DNA from: Candidatus Methanomethylophilaceae archaeon
Lineage (GTDB): Archaea > Thermoplasmatota > Thermoplasmata > Methanomassiliicoccales > Methanomethylophilaceae
Assembly: GCA_017395275.1 (NCBI GenBank)
Contig: JAFPVN010000034.1
Coordinates: forward strand, 1-7,960
Direction: 5' to 3'
DNA length: 7,960 nucleotides
Part shown: piece by piece, positions 1 through 6,999 of the stretch
Numbering within the stretch: the first letter of the stretch is position 1
Layout: every line of letters begins with the position of its first letter
The notes under the pieces: generated by a model
Database searches by the model: none
What the model was told of the DNA's origin: nothing
Seen by the model: the letters and a program-made list of their open reading frames with translations, nothing else
Position numbers and translations under genes: made by a program

Positions 1-1
1 G

Positions 2-271
2 AACGAATCGATGGGCGATATAATGGTCACGGATTTCATGCACAATGCGAAGGAGAGACTGTACTTCGTCAACAACCTGCTGCCTGCAGCACTCAAGGTG
101 GCATATATCGCGGAGATACTCTATCCTGACCTGTTCGACGCATCCTTCGCCGACAACTATGCCAACAGGTACATCAGCGAAGGATACATACCGTTCGAGG
201 GACAGACCGCTGAAACGCTCATGACCGTATTCAGCTACCAGGACTACCAGACTGCAGGCGGAACACACTGA
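2..271 (+). CDS. C-terminal end of an ABC-transporter solute-binding protein (FecB/BtuF/TroA-like), 5' end outside window
   Basis: The reading frame is open from base 2 to a TGA at 269-271, so only the last 89 residues or so are visible. The sequence contains segments reading YFVNNLLPAALKVAYIAEIL, YPDLF, and a closing stretch with YANRY and a GYIPFEGQTAE segment. This arrangement, an alpha-helical 'aal.. yiAeilyPdlF' followed by a short acidic/aromatic tail, is typical of the C-terminal lobe of cluster A-II binding proteins for iron-siderophores, heme or cobalamin. The real start lies upstream, so the ATG at 11 should not be taken as the start. Nine bases separate the stop from the ATG of a FecCD permease, which strongly supports the assignment: such receptors sit directly before their permeases. 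In the cell it would be anchored outside the membrane and hand its ligand to the permease dimer. The ligand cannot be read from this fragment. Confidence 0.75.
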   Translation, partial: NESMGDIMVTDFMHNAKERLYFVNNLLPAALKVAYIAEILYPDLFDASFADNYANRYISEGYIPFEGQTAETLMTVFSYQDYQTAGGTH

Positions 272-280
272 GTCGATAGA

Positions 281-1372
281 ATGGAAACGGATGAGGGATA
301 CGACGGTCTGATAGCCGCATACAGGCACCAGACGTTACGCAAGGTAATGCTGTTCGCGGCGTGTCTGATCGGAATCGTCCTTGCCGTCGGTCTCCTGTCC
401 GTCAATTCCTATCGTTCCATCTCCCTCATGGAATCCTATGAGGTGATATGGAACCATATCATCGGGAACGAATACCCCCTTCGTTCCAACCTGTGGTGGG
501 CTGATACGTATATCTGGAATCGCGCAATGCCGCATGCGTTGGCCGCGATCCTAGCTGGTGCCGCTCTGGCCTGCTGCGGGTCCCTGATGCAGTCCCTGAT
601 GGGCAATCCGCTTGCCGACCCGTACAGCACCGGGATCTCATCCGGCGCGTGCCTGGGGGCAATACTCGCCATAATCATGGGCATCTCCGTTACCACCATG
701 GCGGGAGGGGGCACCGTGATAAACGCGTTCATCGGTGCGATGATCCCCGCGGCCATCATCATAATCCTGGCGGAAAGGATCAGGATGACGCCTGCGACGC
801 TGATTCTCGTGGGTACATCTCTGTCAATGTTCTTCGGTTCGCTGATATCGATCATCATGGTGCAAACCGATCCGGACAGCCTGCAGCAGGCCTACCTGTG
901 GCAGGTCGGGAATATGAACAACATCGATGACTTCGGTTGGGATTGCATCCCCATCATGCTGATCATAACCGTTGTCGGTTCAGCCATCGTCATGATGCTC
1001 ACAAAGAAACTGAATGTCATGTCGCTCGGGGACAACAGCGCGCAATCGCTTGGCATAGATGTGAAGACGTTCAGGACGTTGGCACTTACCCTGATGGCCA
1101 TCATGACCGCTGCGATCGTCTCCTTCGTCGGCATACTGGGATTCGTAGGTCTGGTCTGTCCTCACATCGTACGCCTAATATGCGGTTCGGACAACAAGTT
1201 CGTCGTACCGATTTCGATGGCGGTGGGCGCCCTGGTCCTGCTCATCGCCGATTACATATCCGTCACCGTGGGGAGCCTGCCGATAGGCGTCATCGTCAGC
1301 TGTATCGGTGCACCGATGTTCTTCTTGCTCATAATATTCTCGAAGAACAGTGGCAAGGGGGCACTGTATTGA
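281..1372 (+). CDS. FecCD/BtuC-family ABC transporter permease (first of two)
   Basis: The 363-residue product has the length and motif order of the FecCD/BtuC permease family, which moves iron-siderophores, heme or cobamides through the membrane with a binding protein and an ATPase. Visible family signatures are GNPLADPYSTGISSGACLGA at about residues 108-127, AQSLGI at 254-259 (cytoplasmic coupling region), GFVGLVCPHIVRL at 287-299, and the closing PIGVIVSCIGAPMFFLLI at 334-351. About nine to ten hydrophobic spans are apparent, at roughly 22-42, 83-107, 118-137, 146-165, 171-194, 222-240, 265-293, 308-331 and 336-353. The ATG at 281 is chosen because it follows the receptor stop by nine bases and gives a normal cytoplasmic N-terminus; no good Shine-Dalgarno is seen, so translation may be coupled to the upstream gene. 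The 3' end overlaps the second permease by four bases. Substrate is not determinable from the sequence. Confidence 0.93.
   Translation: METDEGYDGLIAAYRHQTLRKVMLFAACLIGIVLAVGLLSVNSYRSISLMESYEVIWNHIIGNEYPLRSNLWWADTYIWNRAMPHALAAILAGAALACCGSLMQSLMGNPLADPYSTGISSGACLGAILAIIMGISVTTMAGGGTVINAFIGAMIPAAIIIILAERIRMTPATLILVGTSLSMFFGSLISIIMVQTDPDSLQQAYLWQVGNMNNIDDFGWDCIPIMLIITVVGSAIVMMLTKKLNVMSLGDNSAQSLGIDVKTFRTLALTLMAIMTAAIVSFVGILGFVGLVCPHIVRLICGSDNKFVVPISMAVGALVLLIADYISVTVGSLPIGVIVSCIGAPMFFLLIIFSKNSGKGALY
1355..1361 (+). promoter_or_regulatory. Ribosome binding site deciding a TTG start
   Basis: An AAGGGGG run lies inside the end of the first permease gene, seven bases before a TTG codon at 1369-1371. 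No in-frame ATG gives a sensible permease N-terminus: the frame upstream reads through the conserved C-terminal coding region of the preceding gene. This purine run therefore supports TTG as the start of the second permease. Confidence 0.7.
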
Positions 1373-2478
1373 GCCTCCGTGAAACGTTCTCATTCATCTT
1401 GCCCGACGGCAGCGACCGCCCCATTGCGGACATATGCAAGGAATACGCCAAAGAATGCAACAAGAAGATCCTCTTCTGCATCCTGATGTGCATCCTGTCT
1501 GCAGCGCTGTTCCTGATTACGCTGGGCGTGGGCACATACGACATATCGATACCCGATGCCATAAGGACGTTCTTCGACCACATCCTGGGCAATCCCGTGG
1601 ATCCGGAGGATGACTATTACGTCTGGGGCGAGACCATCGGACGCGTGCCGCGTGCGATCGGTGCAGTCATCGCAGGCATAGGGCTGTCCATCGGCGGCGT
1701 CATCATGCAGAACATACTCCGCAACCCTCTGGCTGAACCTTATACCATGGGAATATCGTCAGGAGCGATGTTCGGTGCCACGCTCAACATCGGTTTGGGC
1801 ATATCGCTCATACCGTTCCTGACTGGAAACTACGCATCGATCGGCAATGCGTTCATCCTGTCCCTCATCCCCCTGTCCATAATCGTTGCTATATCCGTAT
1901 TCAGGAAGGTCACCCCGGTCATGATGGTTCTGACGGGGATCGCGATCATGTATCTGTTCGATGCCATAACGCAGATCGTGATGGTCACATCCTCATCGGA
2001 GACGATGCAGAACATCTACATGTGGGGGATCGGATCGCTTGTGCGTTTCAACTGGGACAGGATCCCCCTGGTGGCCGCCATCGTATTCGCGCTCAGCATA
2101 ACGCTGTATTTCTGCTCCAAATATCTGGACGTCATGTACACCGGCGAGAGAAGCGCACAGTCCCTGGGGTTGAGGGTCAATTTCTTCAGGGTCGCTGTGC
2201 TCATCCTCACATCCTTGCTGACGGCGGCGATCGTGTGCACCACGGGAGCGATAGGGTTCATCGGTCTCGTCGCACCGCACATCGCCAGGATATTCGTGGG
2301 TTCCGTGAACAGATATCTAATTCCCGCATCCGCGGCATTCGGGGTGATGTTCCTCCTGCTTGCCGATACCGTCGCCAAGGCCATGGGCGGTCTCCCGGTG
2401 GGGGTATTCAGCTCGCTGATAGGGGGGCCTCTGTTCCTGTACATACTGATCAAACAGCGCAGGAATGCCTGGATGTGA
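1369..2478 (+). CDS. FecCD/BtuC-family ABC transporter permease (second of two), TTG start
   Basis: Starting at TTG 1369 the product is 369 residues, a normal length for the family. It begins with a polar cytoplasmic stretch of about 33 residues before the first membrane span (34-54). Family motifs are clear: NPLAEPYTMGISSGAMFGA at about 119-137, ERSAQSLGL at 260-268, GFIGLVAPHIARI at 296-308, LLADTVAKAMGGLPVG at 330-345 and IGGPLFLYIL at 351-360. It resembles its neighbour throughout, as expected for two halves of a heterodimeric permease channel; many members of this family work as homodimers, so paired genes suggest a FecC+FecD arrangement. The open frame extends far upstream (to 937), but that part is a shadow of the first permease. 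The start overlaps the preceding TGA by four bases, so the two are probably translated together. The cognate ATP-binding subunit does not follow; the next genes are exporter-type transporters. Confidence 0.92.
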   Translation: MSLRETFSFILPDGSDRPIADICKEYAKECNKKILFCILMCILSAALFLITLGVGTYDISIPDAIRTFFDHILGNPVDPEDDYYVWGETIGRVPRAIGAVIAGIGLSIGGVIMQNILRNPLAEPYTMGISSGAMFGATLNIGLGISLIPFLTGNYASIGNAFILSLIPLSIIVAISVFRKVTPVMMVLTGIAIMYLFDAITQIVMVTSSSETMQNIYMWGIGSLVRFNWDRIPLVAAIVFALSITLYFCSKYLDVMYTGERSAQSLGLRVNFFRVAVLILTSLLTAAIVCTTGAIGFIGLVAPHIARIFVGSVNRYLIPASAAFGVMFLLLADTVAKAMGGLPVGVFSSLIGGPLFLYILIKQRRNAWM

Positions 2479-2520
2479 AGTATGATGTGGGAGTATGGTC
2501 TTGTCACCGATGATACGAAG

Positions 2521-2527
2521 AGGGAGG
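2521..2527 (+). promoter_or_regulatory. Strong Shine-Dalgarno before the first ABC half-transporter
   Basis: An AGGGAGG run ends four bases before the ATG at 2532 and fixes that start. It lies in the 53-base spacer (2479-2531) after the second permease. I see no convincing TATA-like box in that spacer, so the half-transporters are probably read from the same transcript as the permeases but initiated independently by the ribosome. Confidence 0.65.
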
Positions 2528-2531
2528 CAAC

Positions 2532-4268
2532 ATGATATTCAGATTCTTCAGGGGCAGGGATTGGGCGATGGTGTCTCTGGCCGTCATACTGCTCGTATGC
2601 CAGATCTGGATGGATATCCTCATACCGCAATATATGAGCCGCATCACCGATGCGTTCCTGCTCAGCGAAACCGACGTGGTGATGAAATACGGCAGCGAGA
2701 TGATCGTCTGCGCGTTCCTCAGTCTCGCTTTCTCTCTGGCCGTTGGTTTCGTGCTCGCCAACGTCTCCGCATCCGTCGGACGCAACATGCGCATTCAGCA
2801 GTTCGACAGGGTGCAGGCGTTCTCAGAGGAGGACATAGGCAGATTCTCCGCATCGAGTCTGATAACCCGTTCCACCAATGACGTTACCCAGATACAGAAC
2901 TTCATCGCCAGAGGACTTCAGACGGTGATAAAGTGTCCGATTCTGACCGTATGGGCGCTGTCGATGATCTACGGATCATCCTTCGAATGGACACTTATAA
3001 CTGCATCCGGTGCCGTCGTGCTGATATTCGTGATGCTGTTCACCCTCCATTTCGCCAGGAGGAGGTTCCAACGCATCCAATGGCTTACCGACGGTGTCAA
3101 CCGCGCGACGAAGGAGAATATTGACGGCATCCGCGTCATACGCGCATACAACGCCGAAAGATATCAGGAGTCCAGATTCGAGAAGGCAAGCGGTGACCTG
3201 ATGGAGAACAACATATCAGCGGCGGCCATAATGGCTCCGGCCTTCCCTCTGGCACAATCCATGGTGAACTTCGTCACCCTCGGAATCTATTGGATGGGCG
3301 CATTGATGATAGCGGCCGCCGACACGCAGGAAGGCCAGTTGAACCTGTTCTCGGACATGATCGTCTTCACATCATACGCCACCATGGTTCTGGCCGCATT
3401 CATGCAGATGTTCGGGGTCATGCGCATGCTCCCCCGCACCCTGGTGGGTCTCAAGAGGATCGGGGAGGTCGTGGATACCGAACCTTCGGTCACCGACGGC
3501 ACCGTGACTGCGGGTACGGAATGCGGTACGGTAGAATTCCGTGATGTCTCGTTCTCATATCCCGGGAGCGACAGGGAGGCCATATCCAACATATCGTTTC
3601 GCGTGGAGAAGGGTCAGACCCTTGCCATAATAGGTACCACCGGTTCGGGGAAATCCTCGATGGTGAACCTGATTCCGCGCTTCTACGACCCGACCTCCGG
3701 CCGGATAATAGTGGACGGGATCGATGTGAGGGAATTTTCAAGAGAATCCCTCAGGAGCAGACTGGGATACGTATCCCAGGATGCCATCATCTTCTCCGGA
3801 TCGGTAGAGGGGAATGTCAACTACGGTCTGCACTCCGAGGACCGCGGACCGGATGATGTAGACAGGGCGCTCCGTATCGCCAACGCTGACGGATTCGTAT
3901 CATCCATGGAGGATGGCATACGGTCGCACGTGTCCCAACACGGGAAGAACCTGTCCGGAGGCCAGAAACAGCGCATATCCATCGCACGTGCGGTATGCAG
4001 GTCACCGGAGATACTGATACTGGACGATTCTTTTTCTGCGCTTGATTTCAAAACGGATCTTGAATTGAGGAACAGGCTCCACAGCGAGATGTCTGGGTGC
4101 ACGATCATCATGGTCGCGCAGAGGATCGGCACGATAATGGATGCCGATGAGATCCTTGTCCTCAGCGAAGGGAGGATCGTTGGCAAAGGGACGCATGAGG
4201 AGCTGATGGCCGACTGTCCGGAATACAGGGATATGGCGAGATCGCAGATGGTGGGTGGTGCGGTATGA
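2532..4268 (+). CDS. ABC exporter-fold half-transporter carrying the degenerate Walker B/H-loop (heterodimer subunit 1)
   Basis: The 578-residue product has the usual layout of an MsbA/MDR-like half-transporter: a transmembrane domain (about 1-310) followed by a nucleotide-binding domain (about 333-578). In the ATPase domain I see an A-loop tyrosine (FSYPG, Y343), Walker A GTTGSGKSS (368-376), a Q-loop in YVSQD (Q416), a canonical signature LSGGQKQR (474-481), Walker B ILILDDS (494-500) and a D-loop SALD (502-505). Two catalytic positions are changed: the Walker B glutamate is Asp (D499), and the H-loop histidine is Gln (Q530, in MVAQR). These substitutions are the hallmark of the degenerate-site subunit of heterodimeric exporters such as TM287/288, LmrCD and BmrCD. 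The next gene overlaps by ATGA and has the complementary set of motifs, so the two form one pump. The transported compound is unknown; drugs, lipids, peptides or metal chelates are all possible in this family. Confidence 0.93.
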   Translation: MIFRFFRGRDWAMVSLAVILLVCQIWMDILIPQYMSRITDAFLLSETDVVMKYGSEMIVCAFLSLAFSLAVGFVLANVSASVGRNMRIQQFDRVQAFSEEDIGRFSASSLITRSTNDVTQIQNFIARGLQTVIKCPILTVWALSMIYGSSFEWTLITASGAVVLIFVMLFTLHFARRRFQRIQWLTDGVNRATKENIDGIRVIRAYNAERYQESRFEKASGDLMENNISAAAIMAPAFPLAQSMVNFVTLGIYWMGALMIAAADTQEGQLNLFSDMIVFTSYATMVLAAFMQMFGVMRMLPRTLVGLKRIGEVVDTEPSVTDGTVTAGTECGTVEFRDVSFSYPGSDREAISNISFRVEKGQTLAIIGTTGSGKSSMVNLIPRFYDPTSGRIIVDGIDVREFSRESLRSRLGYVSQDAIIFSGSVEGNVNYGLHSEDRGPDDVDRALRIANADGFVSSMEDGIRSHVSQHGKNLSGGQKQRISIARAVCRSPEILILDDSFSALDFKTDLELRNRLHSEMSGCTIIMVAQRIGTIMDADEILVLSEGRIVGKGTHEELMADCPEYRDMARSQMVGGAV

Positions 4269-6103
4269 ACGGCTCCCCCAAGGGAGGCAGACTGGCCGCG
4301 GGTAAGGAGAATAGTCCGTCCGTTCCCGGACCGCCTTGGGCGAATGCCGAGAAACCGAAAAACTTCGCCGCGTCCATGTCATTGCTCTTCAGATACATGG
4401 GGAGATACAGATGGGCTATCGTGACCGGTGTTTTGCTGGCTACAGTGAGCTCCGTTCTGTCCGTGATCGGCCCCAGCATCCTCAGGGACATCTCCGATGA
4501 GATCTACGAAGGCATCGGCGGCACGATGGATACGGATGCCATATTCGGGCTTGCGTTCGTGATCGGCGGACTGTACGTGGCCAGCATGCTGTTCAAGACC
4601 TTGGAGAACTACATCATCCCGTCCACATCCGAGAAGGTTGCCAACCGCCTTCGCATAGATCTCAACGAGAAGATCGGACGTCTCCCGCTGAACTACTACG
4701 ACAACAGCAGCACCGGGGACATAATGAGCAGACTGACCAACGACGCCGATACGATCGGGGAACAATGCGGTAGCGCGTTCAGCACGTTGGCCACAGCCCT
4801 TGTCACCATAATCGGGTGTTTCGTCATGATGCTGTATCTGAACTTCACGCTGGCACTTGTGTGCATCATCCCTCCGCTGTTGGGGTTCGCCGCCATGAGA
4901 GTCATCATCAGAAAGACCCACAGGTATTACGTATCGCAGTCAAGGGGTCTCGGCGCCATGAACGGCCTGGTGGAGGAGGTGTACTACGGTCACTCCGTCG
5001 TGACAGCCTACGGCGCAGAGGCCGAGTGCAGGAACCGTTTCGTTGCGATCAACGATGAACTCTACAGAAGCTTCAACAGGACCAGGTTCATCACCAGCAC
5101 GATGCCGCAGCTGATGTCCTTCATCGGCAATATCGGATATGTCCTGGTATGTATCCTGGGTTCCATGATGGTGATCCGCGGTGAGATCACATACGGCATC
5201 ATCGTCGCTTTCATCGTATACGTCAGGATGTTCAACATGCCTCTCCTGATGATGTCTGACGCGATAGCCTCGATGCAATCCCTGGCCGCATCCACCGAAC
5301 GCGTGTTCGACCTCCTGCTGGCGCCGGAGATGGAGGATGAAACGGAAAAGGGATGCGGGGTATCGGACGTCATCGGACGCATCGAATTCGACGACGTTAG
5401 TTTCAGTTATATAGAAGGGAAGGAGGTCATCCACCATTTCTCCCTCCGTGTGGATGCGGGACAGAAGATCGCGATCGTCGGCCCCACCGGTGCCGGCAAG
5501 ACGACCGTGGTGAACCTGCTCATGCGTTTCTATGAATTGGACAGCGGGACCATCCTCATCGACGGCATACCGTCATCCCAGATGAAAAGAGAGGACGTGC
5601 ACGATATGTTCTCGATGATACTGCAGGAGCCTTGGATCTTCGACGGCACCGTCCGCGAGAATCTAGTGTTCAACACCCCGGGGATAACCGACGAAAGGAT
5701 GATTGAAGCCTGCAAGGCGATAGGCATACATGATTTCATCATGACCCTCCCTCATGGGTACGATACCGTGCTGAACGACAGATCCGGCATATCCGTGGGG
5801 CAGAAACAGCAGATAACGATCGCCAGGGCGATCATACGGAATGCACCCATGACGATATTCGATGAGGCCACCAGTTCCGTGGATACTCGGACCGAGAAGA
5901 AGATACAGTCTGCGATGGAACTCCTGACTGGGGGAAGGACGTCGTTCATCATCGCACACAGGCTTTCGACGATATGCGGATGCGACCTCATCATCGTCAT
6001 GAAGGACGGCCGCGTGATCGAGACCGGAACCCACGACGAGCTGCTGGATGCGCACGGATTCTACAGGGAACTGTACAACAGCCAATTCGAGAACTGCGTC
6101 TGA
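4265..6103 (+). CDS. ABC exporter-fold half-transporter with canonical catalytic residues and degenerate signature (heterodimer subunit 2)
   Basis: The product has 612 residues: a polar Gly/Pro-containing N-terminal extension (about 1-35, including VPGPPW and an EKPKNF segment), a transmembrane domain (about 38-350) and a nucleotide-binding domain (about 371-612). ATPase motifs are A-loop FSYIEG (Y382), Walker A GPTGAGKTT (406-414), Q-loop MILQEPW (Q454), Walker B MTIFDEA with the catalytic glutamate E534, D-loop SSVD (537-540), and H-loop FIIAHRLST with H565. The signature is ISVGQKQQ (509-516) instead of LSGGQ. In a head-to-tail dimer this weak signature faces the Walker motifs of the preceding protein, which themselves carry Asp and Gln substitutions, while this subunit's intact Walker site faces the other protein's intact LSGGQ. 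The start ATG at 4265 overlaps the previous TGA, and GGTGGTG-like purines lie just before it, so expression of both subunits is coupled. The short N-terminal Pro-rich stretch is common in this subgroup. Confidence 0.93.
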   Translation: MNGSPKGGRLAAGKENSPSVPGPPWANAEKPKNFAASMSLLFRYMGRYRWAIVTGVLLATVSSVLSVIGPSILRDISDEIYEGIGGTMDTDAIFGLAFVIGGLYVASMLFKTLENYIIPSTSEKVANRLRIDLNEKIGRLPLNYYDNSSTGDIMSRLTNDADTIGEQCGSAFSTLATALVTIIGCFVMMLYLNFTLALVCIIPPLLGFAAMRVIIRKTHRYYVSQSRGLGAMNGLVEEVYYGHSVVTAYGAEAECRNRFVAINDELYRSFNRTRFITSTMPQLMSFIGNIGYVLVCILGSMMVIRGEITYGIIVAFIVYVRMFNMPLLMMSDAIASMQSLAASTERVFDLLLAPEMEDETEKGCGVSDVIGRIEFDDVSFSYIEGKEVIHHFSLRVDAGQKIAIVGPTGAGKTTVVNLLMRFYELDSGTILIDGIPSSQMKREDVHDMFSMILQEPWIFDGTVRENLVFNTPGITDERMIEACKAIGIHDFIMTLPHGYDTVLNDRSGISVGQKQQITIARAIIRNAPMTIFDEATSSVDTRTEKKIQSAMELLTGGRTSFIIAHRLSTICGCDLIIVMKDGRVIETGTHDELLDAHGFYRELYNSQFENCV

Positions 6104-6130
6104 CGACGTCCCGTTCATAAATAGTCGTGT

Positions 6131-6170
6131 CAAAAAAATAGATGATGGGAGAGCGGTCCCCCGCCCTCCC
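6131..6170 (-). terminator. Intrinsic-terminator-like hairpin with T-tract for the minus-strand MMPL gene
   Basis: Bases 6147-6156 pair with 6161-6170 around a four-base loop (6157-6160); nine of ten pairs are Watson-Crick, with a single A-C mismatch at 6152/6165. Read on the minus strand, the hairpin begins four bases past the MMPL stop codon and is followed, eight bases later, by a run of seven T (complement of the A-run at 6132-6138). On the plus strand there is no T-tract after the hairpin, so evidence for ending the ABC transcript here is much weaker. Archaea often terminate at T-tracts with or without hairpins. Confidence 0.65.
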
Positions 6171-6173
6171 GGT

Positions 6174-6929
6174 TTACTCCTTGTTCCCTCTCCTGAGGAA
6201 TGACGGACCCTTCCAGCTCCAGTCTCCCATCAGGTGCATCATGGCCGGGACCACGAATCCGACGGTGATGAGTCCCTCGACGAGGATACCTACCCCTAGA
6301 GCGAATCCGAACTCCTGAAGCAGCGAGGAGCTGGTGAACAGCATGGTCAGGAAGGTACCGCCCATGATCAGCGAGCACAGGGACGTGACGGGTCCCGCTT
6401 TCATGACGGCGTCGCTGACGGCGTCGCTGTTGGACATGCCCTTGGTCTTGTTCTCCTTGATCCTGGTGGTCAGGAAGATGTCGTAATCCATACCCAGACC
6501 GAGCAGCACCACGAACAGGACGATCGGCACCAGCCAGAGCACCGGAGTGGACAGCGCCGTGGCGAACACGAGACGCGTCAGCGCGATGGTCCAGATGATG
6601 CTCATGACTATGGTGACCATCGATCTAATCGGCGTGAGGTAGCTGCCGAGGATCAGGAACAGCAGGATGACCAGCAGGATAATGACGATTATCCTGATGA
6701 ACGAGAACTGGCTCTCGACCTCGTCGGATATGTCGTTCATCACGGCCGATGTTCCGCTGATGTAGGTGTTGGCGAACAATGCTCCGTATTCCGAATCGTA
6801 TCCGGTTCTTCCGAGTTTAGGGTTGGAGTATTTACGCTGAATCAGAATCACGTTGACTGCTACGATTTTCCTGGTAGATAATTGTTCTAACCACACAGGT
6901 CGTGAACGATTACAGACAGATGCGCGCAT
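6174..6929 (-). pseudogene. MMPL/RND-family transporter, C-terminal remnant truncated at its 5' end
   Basis: The open frame gives at most 251 residues and ends at TAA (6174-6176). It matches the C-terminal membrane half of MMPL-type RND transporters: a short extracytoplasmic tail with ISGTSAVMNDISDE (57-70), a membrane span (about 77-96), SYLTPIRS (96-103), two further spans, the family motif GLGMDYDIFLTTRIKE (144-159), the conserved AGPVTS region (178-183), two closing spans and a polar end GPSFLRRGNKE. Whole MMPL proteins are several times longer, with two such membrane halves and a large external domain, so the N-terminal membrane domain and most of the external domains are absent. The only ATG near the frame's start lies inside the 38-bp palindrome, and the frame simply runs on into the mobile element (to a stop at 6981-6983), so it is not a credible native start. 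Homology-like sequence is convincing from about residue 24 onward; earlier residues may be foreign. Function is presumably lost. Confidence 0.8.
6405..6428. repeat. Perfect 12-bp tandem duplication inside the MMPL remnant
   Basis: The 12-base unit gacggcgtcgct occurs twice back to back. It keeps frame and encodes the doubled tetrapeptide SDAV-SDAV on the minus strand, just after the DYDIFLTTRIKE loop. It looks like a slippage duplication of four codons in a cytoplasmic loop. Confidence 0.9.
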
Positions 6930-6943
6930 CTGTCTGTAATCGT
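6906..6943. repeat. Perfect 38-bp palindrome at the boundary of the MMPL remnant and the mobile element
   Basis: The two 19-base arms (6906-6924 and 6925-6943) are exact reverse complements with no spacer; the centre is gatgcgcgcatc. Outside the arms the match stops at once (6905/6944). Reading outward from TGTCTGTAATCGT on each side, both flanks then contain GACC followed within a base or two by GTG, with a one-base offset, so weaker inverted similarity may continue for about ten more bases. This fits either the terminal inverted repeat of the element meeting a second, oppositely facing end, or a hairpin target or terminator. The exact element boundary cannot be fixed without the other end. 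Confidence 0.9.
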
Positions 6944-6999
6944 CGGTAGACCGTGAATGATAAAGGAGTGGACTTCGTTCTCAGCAGTTGGGAAAACAA

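Noticed and set aside
937..1368. N-terminal extension of the second permease frame to an ATG at 937
   Set aside because: This stretch overlaps the conserved C-terminal half of the first permease in another frame and reads as a His/Arg-rich sequence. TTG 1369 with its purine run gives a normal family N-terminus.
2016..2630. A 204-residue minus-strand open frame across the end of the second permease and the start of the first half-transporter
   Set aside because: It is antisense to two clearly conserved genes, spans their intergenic gap, and its translation shows no family motif or plausible start signal; G+C-rich coding DNA commonly leaves such open antisense frames.
6114..6124. A TTCATAAATAG sequence resembling an archaeal TATA box on the plus strand
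   Set aside because: No plus-strand gene lies downstream in reach; it sits past the end of the ABC gene and the next gene is convergent. It is most likely just an AT-rich 3' region.
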